Source: Methylovirgula sp. HY1
Lineage (GTDB): Bacteria; Pseudomonadota; Alphaproteobacteria; Rhizobiales; Beijerinckiaceae
Length of the DNA: 64,000 nucleotides
Assembly: GCF_019343105.1 (NCBI RefSeq)
Contig: NZ_CP073764.1
Location: forward strand, 806,001 to 870,000
Direction of reading: 5' to 3'
The notes below the pieces were generated by a model. It was not told the DNA's origin. It did no database searches and saw only the letters and a list, made by a program, of their open reading frames with translations. The position numbers and the translations under genes are program-made. Numbering within the stretch: position 1 is the stretch's first letter; every line of letters starts with the position of its first letter. Positions 10,777 to 20,114 of the stretch are shown here, piece after piece.

Positions 10777-10977
10777 TAGGTTCCAGTTGCGGCATGAGAA
10801 GAGAGAGTGCGTGGCGAAAAAAGATGCGGCACTGCGGCGGTCTCGCCTGATGAGATCTCGTCGGCGTCAATGCTTTCTTGATGGAAGATCCGCATTGTCG
10901 CGGAAGGCTTTCTTTGCCGCGCGAAGCCGGCTAAGGAAAGCCTCCGCCGCTTCTTGCTGCCTCCCTTCCCAGTGCCT

Positions 10978-11427
10978 ATGATCACGACGATCCATGTTCT
11001 CAACGGGCCAAACCTCAACCTTCTGGGTCAGCGCGAGCCAGAGGTTTACGGGCATGAGACATTGGCCATGATCGAGTCGCGGCTCGCCGCGACTTGCAAG
11101 GCGCGCGGCGTGAGCCTCGCCTTCCGACAGTCGAACCATGAAGGCGAGCTCGTGACCTGGATTCAAGCCGCGGGCCTTGCCCGCGAACCTATTATCCTGA
11201 ACGCGGGCGCCTATAGCCACACCTCGATCGCTCTTCACGATGCGATCAAGGGCGCCCACGCCCACGTGATCGAGGTTCATCTGTCGAATATTCACGCCCG
11301 CGAAAGCTTTCGCCATGTATCGCTAATTTCCCCTGTGGCGCGGGGCGTGATCGTCGGCTTCGGCGCCGCGTCCTATGATCTCGCGCTCGAAGCTTTCCTG
11401 TCCGATCGAGCCGACCTTAAGAGTTGA
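10978..11427 (+). CDS. aroQ: Type II 3-dehydroquinate dehydratase
   Basis: Third step of the shikimate pathway: 3-dehydroquinate to 3-dehydroshikimate. It has the type II signature VLNGPNLNLLGQREPEVYG (catalytic Tyr24), RQSNHEGELVTWI, LNAGAYSHTSIAL and EVHLSNIHARESFRH (catalytic His). The start is taken at ATG 10978, which begins MITTIHVLNGP as in homologues; the open frame extends 24 bases further upstream. The protein is 149 residues, the normal length. It is followed after four bases by accB, consistent with co-transcription. Confidence 0.97.
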   Translation: MITTIHVLNGPNLNLLGQREPEVYGHETLAMIESRLAATCKARGVSLAFRQSNHEGELVTWIQAAGLAREPIILNAGAYSHTSIALHDAIKGAHAHVIEVHLSNIHARESFRHVSLISPVARGVIVGFGAASYDLALEAFLSDRADLKS

Positions 11428-11431
11428 TGAA

Positions 11432-11920
11432 ATGACCGAAAAAAAGACCGCGCCGGGAGGACCCGCGAGGACGATCGACTCGCATCTCGTCGAGACACTC
11501 GGCGAAATCGCAACGCGTCTCGATCTCAGCGAGATCGAAGTGGCGCAAGGTGATCTCAGAATTCGTGTCGCACGTCAGATCGGCCTGCAGGCGGCTGTTC
11601 CGATCGCGACAGTTGCTACGGCTGTTCCGGCGGCGTCTGGGCGCGCCGCACCAGCTCCCCAGGCACCGACCAATTTTGCCAACCACCCTGGCACGGTCAA
11701 ATCGCCCATGGTTGGCACGGCCTATCTGCGGCCGGCACCGGAGTCGCCGCGCTTCGTCGAGCTGGGCGATCAAGTCAAAGCCGGTGACAAGCTGCTGTTG
11801 ATCGAGGCCATGAAAACCTTCAATGAAATCGTGGCACCGCGAGCCGGAGTCGTGACGGCTTTTCTGGTTGAAGATTCGCAGCCTGTCGAATTCGGGCAGC
11901 CACTCGTCGTAATCGAATAA
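11432..11920 (+). CDS. accB: Acetyl-CoA carboxylase biotin carboxyl carrier protein
   Basis: Carries the biotin group that shuttles carboxylate in the first step of fatty acid synthesis. The N-terminal region (IDSHLVETLGEIATRLDLSEIEV) is typical of AccB. A flexible Ala/Pro linker (about residues 55-88) leads to a biotinyl-lipoyl domain with the modified Lys128 in IEAMKTFNEI. The start at 11432 gives 162 residues and lies just after the aroQ stop; the open frame begins earlier, inside aroQ. It is paired with accC 18 bases downstream. Confidence 0.97.
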   Translation: MTEKKTAPGGPARTIDSHLVETLGEIATRLDLSEIEVAQGDLRIRVARQIGLQAAVPIATVATAVPAASGRAAPAPQAPTNFANHPGTVKSPMVGTAYLRPAPESPRFVELGDQVKAGDKLLLIEAMKTFNEIVAPRAGVVTAFLVEDSQPVEFGQPLVVIE

Positions 11921-11938
11921 AGGCGCCCGTTCCGGTAA

Positions 11939-13300
11939 ATGCACATGTTCGACAAAATCCTCATTGCCAATCGCGGCGAAATTGCTTTGCGCATTCTGCG
12001 CGCCGCGAAGGAATTGGGCATTGCGACCGTCGCCGTTCATTCGACCGCCGATGCCGATGCCATGCATGTCAAGCTCGCCGACGAATCCGTTTGTATTGGA
12101 CCGCCGCCGGCCCGCGACTCCTATTTGAACATCCCCGCTCTGCTGTCCGCCTGCGAGATCACCGGCGCGGAAGCCGTCCATCCAGGCTATGGATTTCTCG
12201 CCGAGAACGCCCGCTTTGCCGAAATTCTCGCCGAACATCAGATCGAATTCATCGGCCCCAAGGCGGAACATATCCGTCTCATGGGCGATAAGATCGAAGC
12301 CAAGCGCACGGCCAAGCGGCTGAACATACCCTGCGTGCCGGGATCGGAAGGCGCCATCTATACCAACGAGGATGCGCAGCAGGTTGCCGAAGAGATCGGC
12401 TTTCCCGTCCTCGTCAAGGCCGCGTCCGGCGGCGGCGGCCGGGGCATGAAAGTGGCGCGAACGGCCGATGATTTGCCGAACGCGCTCGCCACCGCGCGCA
12501 GCGAAGCGAAAGCCGCCTTCGGCGACGATGCCGTCTATCTCGAGAAATATCTCGACAAGCCACGTCATATCGAGGTCCAGATCCTCGGCGACGGCCACGG
12601 CCAGGCCATTCACCTCGGCGAACGCGACTGTTCCTTACAGCGCCGCCATCAAAAGGTGTTCGAGGAAGGTCCGTCACCGGCGCTCAACAGCTCGCAGCGC
12701 GAAGAGATCGGCGAGATCTGCGCCGCGGCCATGCGCGAGCTCAATTACAAAGGCGTCGGCACGATCGAATTCCTCTACGAGGACGGCCGTTTCTATTTCA
12801 TCGAGATGAACACGCGCATCCAGGTCGAGCATCCGGTGACGGAAATGATCACCGGCTTCGACCTCGTCAATGAGCAGATCAAGATCGCCGCCGGCTCGCC
12901 GCTGTGCATCTCGCAGCGGGACGTGATCCTGTTCGGCCATGCGATCGAATGCCGGATCAATGCCGAACATCCGAGCTCGTTTCGTCCCTCGCCCGGCAAG
13001 ATCGATTATTACCATCCGCCGGGCGGTCTCGGCGTCCGCGTCGATAGCGCGGCCTATGCAGGCTATACGATCCCGCCCTATTACGACTCGCTCGTCGGCA
13101 AACTCATCGTGCATGGTCGCACCCGCACCGAGGCTTTGATGCGGCTGCGCCGTTCGCTCGACGAATTCATCGTCGATGGCATCGACACGACGATCCCGCT
13201 GTTTCGCACCCTCGTCCGCAATGCCGATATTCAAAACGGCATCTATGATATTCACTGGCTCGAGAAGTTTCTCGCGACCGGCGGCCTCGACATCGCGTAG
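11939..13300 (+). CDS. accC: Acetyl-CoA carboxylase biotin carboxylase subunit
   Basis: ATP-dependent carboxylation of the biotin on AccB. It has the biotin-carboxylase N-terminus ([24 protein letters not shown]), the ATP-grasp glycine loop [11 protein letters not shown], the catalytic [22 protein letters not shown] and the C-terminal domain ending in FLATGGL. At 453 residues it is full length. An ATG six bases further in (11945) is an equally good start, giving MFDKIL as in most homologues. It is the last gene of the aroQ-accB-accC group. Confidence 0.97.
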   Translation: MHMFDKILIANRGEIALRILRAAKELGIATVAVHSTADADAMHVKLADESVCIGPPPARDSYLNIPALLSACEITGAEAVHPGYGFLAENARFAEILAEHQIEFIGPKAEHIRLMGDKIEAKRTAKRLNIPCVPGSEGAIYTNEDAQQVAEEIGFPVLVKAASGGGGRGMKVARTADDLPNALATARSEAKAAFGDDAVYLEKYLDKPRHIEVQILGDGHGQAIHLGERDCSLQRRHQKVFEEGPSPALNSSQREEIGEICAAAMRELNYKGVGTIEFLYEDGRFYFIEMNTRIQVEHPVTEMITGFDLVNEQIKIAAGSPLCISQRDVILFGHAIECRINAEHPSSFRPSPGKIDYYHPPGGLGVRVDSAAYAGYTIPPYYDSLVGKLIVHGRTRTEALMRLRRSLDEFIVDGIDTTIPLFRTLVRNADIQNGIYDIHWLEKFLATGGLDIA

Positions 13301-13337
13301 CGCGCCTTCCGGGAGAAACGCGCACAAAATCAAAAAG

Positions 13338-13353
13338 CTGGAGCATGTTCCAG
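13338..13353. repeat. AGCATG-containing near-palindrome
   Basis: CTGGAGCATGTTCCAG is an almost perfect 16-bp palindrome in the 59-base gap between accC and the convergent efflux-channel gene. Similar GAGCATG palindromes recur at 47090, 63194 and 63365. Confidence 0.5.
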
Positions 13354-13359
13354 CACACT

Positions 13360-15042
13360 TCAGTGATCTTTCGCCGCCGCCGGCAACAAATATTCGCGCA
13401 GCGACGGCGGTCCCGAGGCAGCCGCTTCCGGCCCCACGTCGGAGCGGTTCCACCAGCCGCCGCCGAGCGCTTGGAACAATGCCGCCGTATCGGTATAGCG
13501 GGCGGCTCTCGCCTGCACTTGCACGAGAGACGCCCGCAGATAGGTCTGCTGCGCATTGAGCAGCGTCAGCGAATTGGTTTGCCCGAGCGCCAATTGCTTG
13601 CGCGTGAGGTCGAGGCTTTTGCGGGCGGCGGTCGCCGCCGCAACGGCGGCTCTATAGGTCCGCGCATCGGCGGCAAGCGCCTGCAACACATCGGCGACAT
13701 TGCGAAAGGCCGAGATGACCGTGCTGCGATATTGCGCGCCGGCCTCGGCGAAAGCAGCCTCCGCCGCTTTCTGTCTATGGTAAAGCAAGAAGCCATCGAA
13801 GAGCGACTGCGTCACACTGCCGGTGACGGCCCACATGGCGGTCTGCGGCGAGAACAGCGCGGCCAATGTCTCCGAACCACTGCCATAACTCGCGCTGAGA
13901 TTGATGACCGGCAAACGAGCGGCGATCGCGACGCCGATCGCGGCACTCGCGGCATGGAGATTGGCCTCCGCGGCTTGGATGTCCGGCCGCTGCGCGACGA
14001 GCTTCGACGGCAGGCTCAGCGGCAATCTCCGCGGCAGCAGCAAAGCATTAATGTCGAATGTCTCGGCGATCCCCTGGCTCGGGAAACGTCCAGTGAGCGC
14101 CGTCAGAAGATCACGCTGCTGCGCCAAGCGCCGATCGAGCGGCGGCAAGGTCTGCTCGACCTGCGCCAGCGCCGCTTCCTGCAGAAGAACGTCGGCATCG
14201 GAAATTTGGCCGAGATCGCGCTGCCGCCGCAAAATGCGAAGGTTTTCCTGAGAGATGCGGATGATCTTTTGCGTGGCATCGATCTGGCCGCGCAGCGAAG
14301 CTTCCTGGATCGCCGCAGCGACGACATTGGAGGTCAGCGTCAGATAGGCGGCCTCAAGCTGGAATCGCTGCATTTCCGTTGCCGCATCGAGCGATTCCAC
14401 TTGCCGCTGACGTAGGCCGAAAACGTCAGGAACATAGGCGACACTGACCTCCGGCGTGAGCAAGCTGTAAGCCGGCGCGTTCGACGCCAGCGGCGACGAG
14501 ACGACATTGCCGACATTGCCGCCGGTGCCGGCGAAGCCGCCACTGATTTGGGGATAGAAGCCGCCCTGTTGCGCCAGGGCATTTTCACGTGCTCGCCGCA
14601 AGGCCGCCTGAGCGGCCTGCAGGTCGGGATTCTGATTGAAAGCGGCGGCGATCAGAGCATTGAGCGGTCGCGAATGGAAAATCGTCCACCACTGGCCCGG
14701 AATGTCGAGATTTCGGACGATGCGTTGACCCTGGGCCGATGGCCCGGAGATGACGCCGTTCAGCGGTTGTGTCGTGTAGCCCGCCACCGGCGGCGCCGGC
14801 GGCACCACGAAATTCGGGCCGAGACCGCAGGCGGACAAGCCGAGTGCCGGACCGATCGCACACAGAGTGCGGACGCCGGAGCGCAGTCGGCGACCGGCGA
14901 ACCGCGCAGAGAGGCCCACACCCCTCTGCCACGTTCGCCGAAATGCCTCTTGCGTGACAGGCCAACGCGTCACGAGACTCACTCGGCCGATCCCCCGTTT
15001 TGGCCGTCCCGGCGCATGCCTTGGTCGTCCCCACGCCACCAT
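13360..15042 (-). CDS. NodT-family outer-membrane efflux lipoprotein (OMF)
   Basis: A TolC-like channel of the NodT group, the outer-membrane part of RND-type efflux pumps. It has a lipobox LGLSAC (Cys72 counted from the ATG at 15042), two outer-membrane efflux protein repeats with long coiled-coil helices (PDLQAAQAALRRAREN..., PDIQAAEANLHAAS...), and the family motif WWTIFHSRPLNALIAAAFNQNPDLQ. The stretch before the lipobox is unusually long and Arg-rich, so the true start is probably internal (GTG or ATG about 100-130 bases downstream). No adaptor or permease gene is adjacent. It lies reversed between accC and aat, which are often neighbours in related genomes. Confidence 0.9.
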   Translation of the reverse strand: MVAWGRPRHAPGRPKRGIGRVSLVTRWPVTQEAFRRTWQRGVGLSARFAGRRLRSGVRTLCAIGPALGLSACGLGPNFVVPPAPPVAGYTTQPLNGVISGPSAQGQRIVRNLDIPGQWWTIFHSRPLNALIAAAFNQNPDLQAAQAALRRARENALAQQGGFYPQISGGFAGTGGNVGNVVSSPLASNAPAYSLLTPEVSVAYVPDVFGLRQRQVESLDAATEMQRFQLEAAYLTLTSNVVAAAIQEASLRGQIDATQKIIRISQENLRILRRQRDLGQISDADVLLQEAALAQVEQTLPPLDRRLAQQRDLLTALTGRFPSQGIAETFDINALLLPRRLPLSLPSKLVAQRPDIQAAEANLHAASAAIGVAIAARLPVINLSASYGSGSETLAALFSPQTAMWAVTGSVTQSLFDGFLLYHRQKAAEAAFAEAGAQYRSTVISAFRNVADVLQALAADARTYRAAVAAATAARKSLDLTRKQLALGQTNSLTLLNAQQTYLRASLVQVQARAARYTDTAALFQALGGGWWNRSDVGPEAAASGPPSLREYLLPAAAKDH

Positions 15043-15290
15043 CTGTTATTCTTGTCAGTCAATCCCGCCCTGACGCAATACAGCCGGCGCCATTTCGGCA
15101 CCGCGGCGGCATGACGAAAAGTCGGCTCCAAGCTTTTAAAATCGAGCACATTTATGCCTTAGGGTCGATTTTATCTAAAATCATCCCTATCTGAATGGCA
15201 GCGGAGGCGCGACTCTTATCCACATCGCGACAGCAGCATCGGCTGGCGGACCTCTTGACGCCGCACAAACAGCGCGGGCATGTTTGATCC

Positions 15291-15959
15291 ATGGCGCGGG
15301 CTCGCACACAATTCGAAATCACGCCGGACATTCTTCTGCGGGCCTATTCGATCGGCCTATTTCCCATGGCGGAAAGCGCCACCGATCAGAATCTTTTCTG
15401 GGTCGACCCGGAAGCGCGCGGCATATTTCCACTCGACCGCATGATCGTCACCAAGAAGCTCGCACGAGTCATTCGCTCGGACCGCTTCGAGATCCGAGTC
15501 GACCATGATTTCGGCGCCGTGATCGATGCTTGCGCGGCGGTATCGGACGGGCGCGAAAAAACCTGGATCAACGAACGGATCAAGCTGCTCTATGGCCGAC
15601 TGTTCGAACTCGGTCATGTCCATACGATCGAGAGCTGGCAGGATGGTGAACTCGTCGGCGGGCTCTATGGGGTTGCCTTGGGAGCAGCGTTTTTCGGCGA
15701 GAGCATGTTCCATCGCCGGACCGAGGCTTCGAAAGTCGCGCTCATTCATCTGGCCGCGCGTCTGTTCGCCGGTGGGTTTCGTCTCCTCGACACGCAATTC
15801 GTGACCTCGCATCTCGAAAGCCTGGGCGCCATCGAAGTCTCAAAAGAGAGCTATCGCGAGATGTTGGCCGATGCCGTCGCCGGCAAGGCTGATTTCTGGG
15901 TCTGGCCGAAGGGCCGGCTGATCACCGGCGGCGAAGCGCTCGCCGCGCTGCCGCATTAA
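15291..15959 (+). CDS. aat: Leucyl/phenylalanyl-tRNA--protein transferase
   Basis: Adds Leu or Phe to N-terminal Arg/Lys of proteins, marking them for ClpAP through the bacterial N-end rule. It has the family N-terminus [20 protein letters not shown], the motifs [16 protein letters not shown] and [26 protein letters not shown], and the catalytic [20 protein letters not shown]. The C-terminal part [16 protein letters not shown] is complete. At 222 residues it is of normal length. The 163 bases downstream hold only GAAGCATTTTCC-type repeat sequence. Confidence 0.96.
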   Translation: MARARTQFEITPDILLRAYSIGLFPMAESATDQNLFWVDPEARGIFPLDRMIVTKKLARVIRSDRFEIRVDHDFGAVIDACAAVSDGREKTWINERIKLLYGRLFELGHVHTIESWQDGELVGGLYGVALGAAFFGESMFHRRTEASKVALIHLAARLFAGGFRLLDTQFVTSHLESLGAIEVSKESYREMLADAVAGKADFWVWPKGRLITGGEALAALPH

Positions 15960-16122
15960 AGCGTTTTCCGATCAATAAGCTGAAGCATTTTCCGAGGCGT
16001 CGAACGCTTGAGATTGTCGCCGCGTATACATTAAATCAGTGCTGTAACTATCTTGTTTTGGAATAACTTTTTAGTTTTTCTGATGCTTTTTTTTAAAAAT
16101 GCACGCCAATGTGCCGGAGATT

Positions 16123-16854
16123 TCAGAAACCGTCATTACCGTTGGGCGCAGGCGGTGTCGGATAGAAACGCTGCGACGGGACCGGCTGCTCGGATGGCGG
16201 GATGAATCCGGGCGGCGGCCCAACTTCGATCGGTCCATGTTTCAAGGGCGGCGCGGCACTTGGCGCAGCACTTGGCGCGGCCGCAGACGGGCTTCGCGCA
16301 GACGATGCCGGCTTTGCCGCCTCTTGCGGCTTGCCTGTTACCGGCGCGAGCGCCGGCGTTTCCGTGGTCGCTGGTTCAGGCAGGGTGTGTATGAGCTCAC
16401 CCGCGCCTTTGCAGCGCAGCAGCCAAATGTCATAAACTGGATGATTGAGGGGATTGAGGCTCGGACTTCCGGCAAACATCCAGCCCGCGAAGATCCGCTT
16501 GTATTGATTATCCGCGTCGATGTTGTCGACCTCGATGAAAGTGTCGGTCTGCGGTGCTTCCGTCGGCGGCCGCGCATAGCAGACCCGTTCGGTAATCTGC
16601 AACGAGCCGAACCGGACCGTCTCATTGGTCGCAACTTCGAATGTAATGATTCGACCGGTTATCTTGTCGAGGCCGGAAAAGACCGCAATCGGATATTTGA
16701 TTTCATCGGCCTCGGCACGACCGTTACAAAGACCAGCGAAAGCCGCCACAACGGCAAGGGCGGCAACAGATAAACGGCGAATAGGTCGATCGTACCGCCC
16801 TAGCCGGCGGCGCGAAGCCCCGGCGGCCTGCAGATGATCGATGGACGCTGACAT
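16123..16854 (-). CDS. DUF2155 domain-containing exported protein
   Basis: An uncharacterised alphaproteobacterial protein. The likely start is the ATG at 16854 (MSASIDHLQAAG), and the open frame reaches 16905. A signal-like hydrophobic segment (LSVAALAVVAAFAGLCNGRAEA) precedes the DUF2155 domain, which runs from ADEIKYPIAVFSGLDKITG through RVCYARPPTEAP to IFAGWMFAGSPSLNPLNHPVYDIWLLRC. A low-complexity Ala/Pro/Ser tail follows. DUF2155 genes commonly sit near accBC-aat in Hyphomicrobiales, which matches this location. No function is established. Confidence 0.88.
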   Translation of the reverse strand: MSASIDHLQAAGASRRRLGRYDRPIRRLSVAALAVVAAFAGLCNGRAEADEIKYPIAVFSGLDKITGRIITFEVATNETVRFGSLQITERVCYARPPTEAPQTDTFIEVDNIDADNQYKRIFAGWMFAGSPSLNPLNHPVYDIWLLRCKGAGELIHTLPEPATTETPALAPVTGKPQEAAKPASSARSPSAAAPSAAPSAAPPLKHGPIEVGPPPGFIPPSEQPVPSQRFYPTPPAPNGNDGF

Positions 16855-16984
16855 GAAAGATCCGGCTGAATTATCCTGAAAACCACCACAAAAGTCCGGC
16901 CGCAATAGGGCCGCAAGCCCTGTGCTTGGACAAGTTCACGACGGATCGCCATAATTGCCGCTGGCACTTGCGAGCAGAAGGACT

Positions 16985-17015
16985 GGCCTGACATCCACAA
17001 TGTGGATATCAGGCC
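16985..17015. repeat. 31-base near-perfect palindrome between ndk and the DUF2155 gene
   Basis: GGCCTGACATCCACA and its reverse complement (14 of 15, the odd pair being G-T) are separated by one base. There is no T run on either side, so it is not a standard terminator. It could be an operator or a cruciform-prone site. The surrounding 300 bases (16855-17153) show no gene. Confidence 0.5.
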
Positions 17016-17153
17016 GGACGATAAAGCGGCGCCCCACTTGCACAGCCGGACGGGCGCTGCATCATCAAAGCGCGAGGCCCATCAGCCAGGCCTTCCCCCC
17101 GCACCTACGCCCTTGAGGATGGCCGTAAAACGGCGTCGCGTACCAAAGCCCCA

Positions 17154-17576
17154 TTAGGCAATGATGTCATTGCCGGAAAAGAATTGGGCAATTTCAATCG
17201 CCGCGGTTTCCGGCGCATCCGACCCATGCGCGGAATTTTCGCCGACCGACAGAGCATGCTCCTTGCGGATCGTGCCGGCCGCCGCCTTGGCAGGATCGGT
17301 CGCGCCCAGCAGATCGCGATACTTCTTGATCGCATCCGCACCTTCGAGAACCTGCACGACGACGGGCCCCGCCGTCATACTCTCCACGAGTTCGCCGAAA
17401 AATGGCCGCTCCTTGTGGACGGCATAGAATGTCTCGGCTTGCCGGCGCGTCATCAGGATCCGCCTTTGGGCGATGATGCAAAGCCCGGCGGCTTCGATCA
17501 TCGCATTGACCGCGCCGGTGAGATTGCGGCGCGTGACATCCGGCTTGAGAATGGAAAAAGTACGTTCGATCGCCAT
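17154..17576 (-). CDS. ndk: Nucleoside-diphosphate kinase
   Basis: Balances nucleoside triphosphate pools by phosphoryl transfer through an active-site histidine. The 140-residue protein begins [13 protein letters not shown] and carries the signature [10 protein letters not shown] with catalytic His117. It ends [15 protein letters not shown], the usual C-terminus. The start is preceded by CTTATGGCG without a strong ribosome-binding site. Stand-alone gene, divergent from the GT39-type gene. Confidence 0.98.
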   Translation of the reverse strand: MAIERTFSILKPDVTRRNLTGAVNAMIEAAGLCIIAQRRILMTRRQAETFYAVHKERPFFGELVESMTAGPVVVQVLEGADAIKKYRDLLGATDPAKAAAGTIRKEHALSVGENSAHGSDAPETAAIEIAQFFSGNDIIA

Positions 17577-17753
17577 AAGGCCGACATCCTGAAGCTGCGA
17601 GAGGGATCCAAATCCGGGCGGAAACTGTCGCGCTTATAGCTGCGGCTTCGGGCCTCGGCAAGGCGCGCCGTCTGCTCGGCAGATTTTCCCGCCTAATTTA
17701 AAGTTTTCTTACGTCTTCCGGAGATAGGATGCATTCATCGCACAGGCCGATGG

Positions 17754-19259
17754 ATGGATACTATTGCCACCCAATTTCAGACCACGACGGTCGGAGCCCT
17801 CAAAGAGGGCGTGAACCTATCGCGCCTTGGCCTCTATACTGCGATCATATCAGGCACGGTGATCCATTTCGTCGGCCTTGGCCAGCCGCTCTGGCTCGAC
17901 GAGGCCTGGACCGGCGCGATCGCCGCGCAAAATTCAATCAGCGCCGTCTTCCATCAGATCCTTTTTGATGTGAATGCACCGCTCTATTACGTCCTCGCAT
18001 ATTTCTGGGCGAAGATTTTCGGACTTTCCGATGTCGCCATGCGCGTCCCGAGCGCACTCCTCACGGCAGCGGCGGCTTGGGTGGTGGTGGCAGGCCGCGC
18101 CCCGATCGACAAGGAAACGAAGCTCGGCTGGGCCGCCCTTTTGGCACTTTGGGTTCCAGGCCTCGAATACGCGCACGACGCCAGATGTTACGGGCTGCTT
18201 TTCTTCCTGGCCACGATCAATGCGCTTCTCTTCGCGCGTCTGATCATGGATCCGAAAAGGCAAAACGCCTACGGCTGGGCGACGGTCAGCCTGCTGTTAA
18301 TTCTCACCCACTATTATGCCCTTCTGCTGGTTGGGACGCAGGTCCTCCTTCTCTTGGCACGGCATCGCGCGAAGGCGCTCTCACTGTGGCCAGCACTCTT
18401 TATTTTTGCGCCGCTTCCATTTTGGATGATGCTTCAGATCAGCGTGATCCTGCGCTTTCTCGATCCTCGGGTGGCTTGGTACTGGCTTCTGAAATTCGGC
18501 GATTTGGGAATCATCATCGATTTCCTCGCAAACTCGTATTTCGTCGTCATATTTGTCCTGCTGCTGGCCATCTTGGGCGTCACGCGGCGAAAAGACGATC
18601 CTTTAACTGTCGAGGAAAAGGGTGATCCCCTTTGGCTCGTCGTCTTAGCTTCCGTCATTCCGGCAGCCGTCGTCATTGCCGTCGGATTTGTTCGGCCAAG
18701 CTTCATATTCCGCTATCTCATGCCCTTCGGCCCCGGCATCTTGTTGGGACTCGCATTGGTTGCGCGAAACGCAAAGCCGGTTTGGAAGCTTGCGCCGCTC
18801 GCCATGCTATTGGTATTTTTGAGCCCCACCGCGGGATGGCTGGTCAAGCAAATCGGCAGACGCGGCAACCCCTATAGTTTTGAGACCGCATCCCAGTTTC
18901 TGATTCAGCAAGGAACCAGGCACCTGGTTTTCCTTTGGGACAATCCGAGTTCGCAAGTCGTCGATCCGCAACAATTGGCGGCGGTCGGCGGATTTTTCTT
19001 CAAGCGGGCCGGCGTCCCGGTCGACGTCACGCCGATCAAACTGCACGCCGGCGAAGATCCCAATAGTCAGCTTCTCAAAGCGGCCAAGGCCAAAACGAGC
19101 GCGATCCTCTGGCTCTATGATATCCGCGTCCATAAGACGGCGGCGCGCGCCTATCCGGTCGCGATCGAGGCACGCGATCCCGCTTGGCTCTGCCAAAATT
19201 TCGGCAATCAACGGATCGGTATCATCGCATGTCACCGAAAGAATACCGGCCGCGGCTGA
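17754..19259 (+). CDS. GT39-type (ArnT/PMT-like) membrane glycosyltransferase
   Basis: A 501-residue polytopic membrane protein. The first loop holds the acidic motif LWLDEAWT (Asp49-Glu50), as in GT-C enzymes that use polyprenyl-phosphate sugar donors. It is followed by NAPLYYVLAYFWAKIFGLSDVAMRVPSALL, typical of the PMT_2/DUF2142-like family, and about ten hydrophobic segments. A short soluble C-terminal part follows residue 380. The substrate is unknown, and no glycan locus surrounds it. It converges with the MBL hydrolase gene. Confidence 0.75.
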   Translation: MDTIATQFQTTTVGALKEGVNLSRLGLYTAIISGTVIHFVGLGQPLWLDEAWTGAIAAQNSISAVFHQILFDVNAPLYYVLAYFWAKIFGLSDVAMRVPSALLTAAAAWVVVAGRAPIDKETKLGWAALLALWVPGLEYAHDARCYGLLFFLATINALLFARLIMDPKRQNAYGWATVSLLLILTHYYALLLVGTQVLLLLARHRAKALSLWPALFIFAPLPFWMMLQISVILRFLDPRVAWYWLLKFGDLGIIIDFLANSYFVVIFVLLLAILGVTRRKDDPLTVEEKGDPLWLVVLASVIPAAVVIAVGFVRPSFIFRYLMPFGPGILLGLALVARNAKPVWKLAPLAMLLVFLSPTAGWLVKQIGRRGNPYSFETASQFLIQQGTRHLVFLWDNPSSQVVDPQQLAAVGGFFFKRAGVPVDVTPIKLHAGEDPNSQLLKAAKAKTSAILWLYDIRVHKTAARAYPVAIEARDPAWLCQNFGNQRIGIIACHRKNTGRG

Positions 19260-19316
19260 AATTCGGCGCTTTCATGCCGCCCAACCAGCGCAAAGACGCA
19301 CAGGGCCGTCCCGTCT

Positions 19317-20114
19317 TCAGATCAGTATCTGCATTCCATCGAAGGCCGGTTCGACATTCTCCGGCAGGTCGGCCTGAAGCCGCGCGAAATCGAGATCGCA
19401 ATGGAGATTGGTCAGGATCGCGCGTTTCGGCTTCAACCGCTCGATCCAGTCGAGCGTTTCCGGCAGCGAAAAATGGCTCGGGTGCGGCGTATAGCGCAGT
19501 GCATCGACGATCCAGAGATCGAGATCTTCGAGATAGGATCGACTGTCGGCCGGGATGGCATTGAGGTCCGGCGTATAAGCGACATTGCCGAACCGAAAGC
19601 CGAGCGATGGAATCTCCCCGTGCTCGAGCCGAAAGGGCATGGCCTCGATCGCGCCGCCCGGCCCTTTCACAGCGCAGAGTTTGCCCGGAGCCAATCGCTT
19701 TTCCGTCAATAGAGGCGGATAATAGCTGCCTTCCGGCGTCTCGAAAATATAGCTGAAATGGTTGCGGACGATGAGCGACGTCTCGACGTCCATGTGGAGA
19801 TCGATCCGCTGTTTCGCTTGAATGACGAGCGGGCGCACGTCATCGATCCCATGCGTATGGTCGGCATGCGGATGGGTGAGCAAGATCGCATCGAGATGGG
19901 CAACGTCGCGATCGAGCAATTGATTGCGCAGATCCGGCCCCATATCCACCAGCACGACGGTCTTTTCGCCATCCGCACCAATGCGCTCGACCAGGATCGA
20001 ACAGCGGCGCCGGCGGTTCTTCGGATTATTCGGATCGCAGGCGCCCCAGCCCTGCCCGACGCGCGGAACCCCCGCCGACGAGCCGCAGCCGAGAATGGTG
20101 ACCGCGAGGCTCAT
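19317..20114 (-). CDS. MBL-fold metallohydrolase (PhnP-like)
   Basis: A 265-residue metallo-beta-lactamase-fold hydrolase. The metal-binding motif is HPHADHTHGIDD (His81, His83, Asp85, His86), the N-terminus is the PhnP-like ILGCGSSAGVPRVG, and further His residues are in NLHCDLDF. It is probably a phosphodiesterase, but the substrate is not known. Its start overlaps the tatD stop by four bases (ATGA), so it is the last gene of the D,D-carboxypeptidase gene-tmk-holB-metG-tatD operon, an arrangement widespread in Hyphomicrobiales. Confidence 0.9.
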   Translation of the reverse strand: MSLAVTILGCGSSAGVPRVGQGWGACDPNNPKNRRRRCSILVERIGADGEKTVVLVDMGPDLRNQLLDRDVAHLDAILLTHPHADHTHGIDDVRPLVIQAKQRIDLHMDVETSLIVRNHFSYIFETPEGSYYPPLLTEKRLAPGKLCAVKGPGGAIEAMPFRLEHGEIPSLGFRFGNVAYTPDLNAIPADSRSYLEDLDLWIVDALRYTPHPSHFSLPETLDWIERLKPKRAILTNLHCDLDFARLQADLPENVEPAFDGMQILI

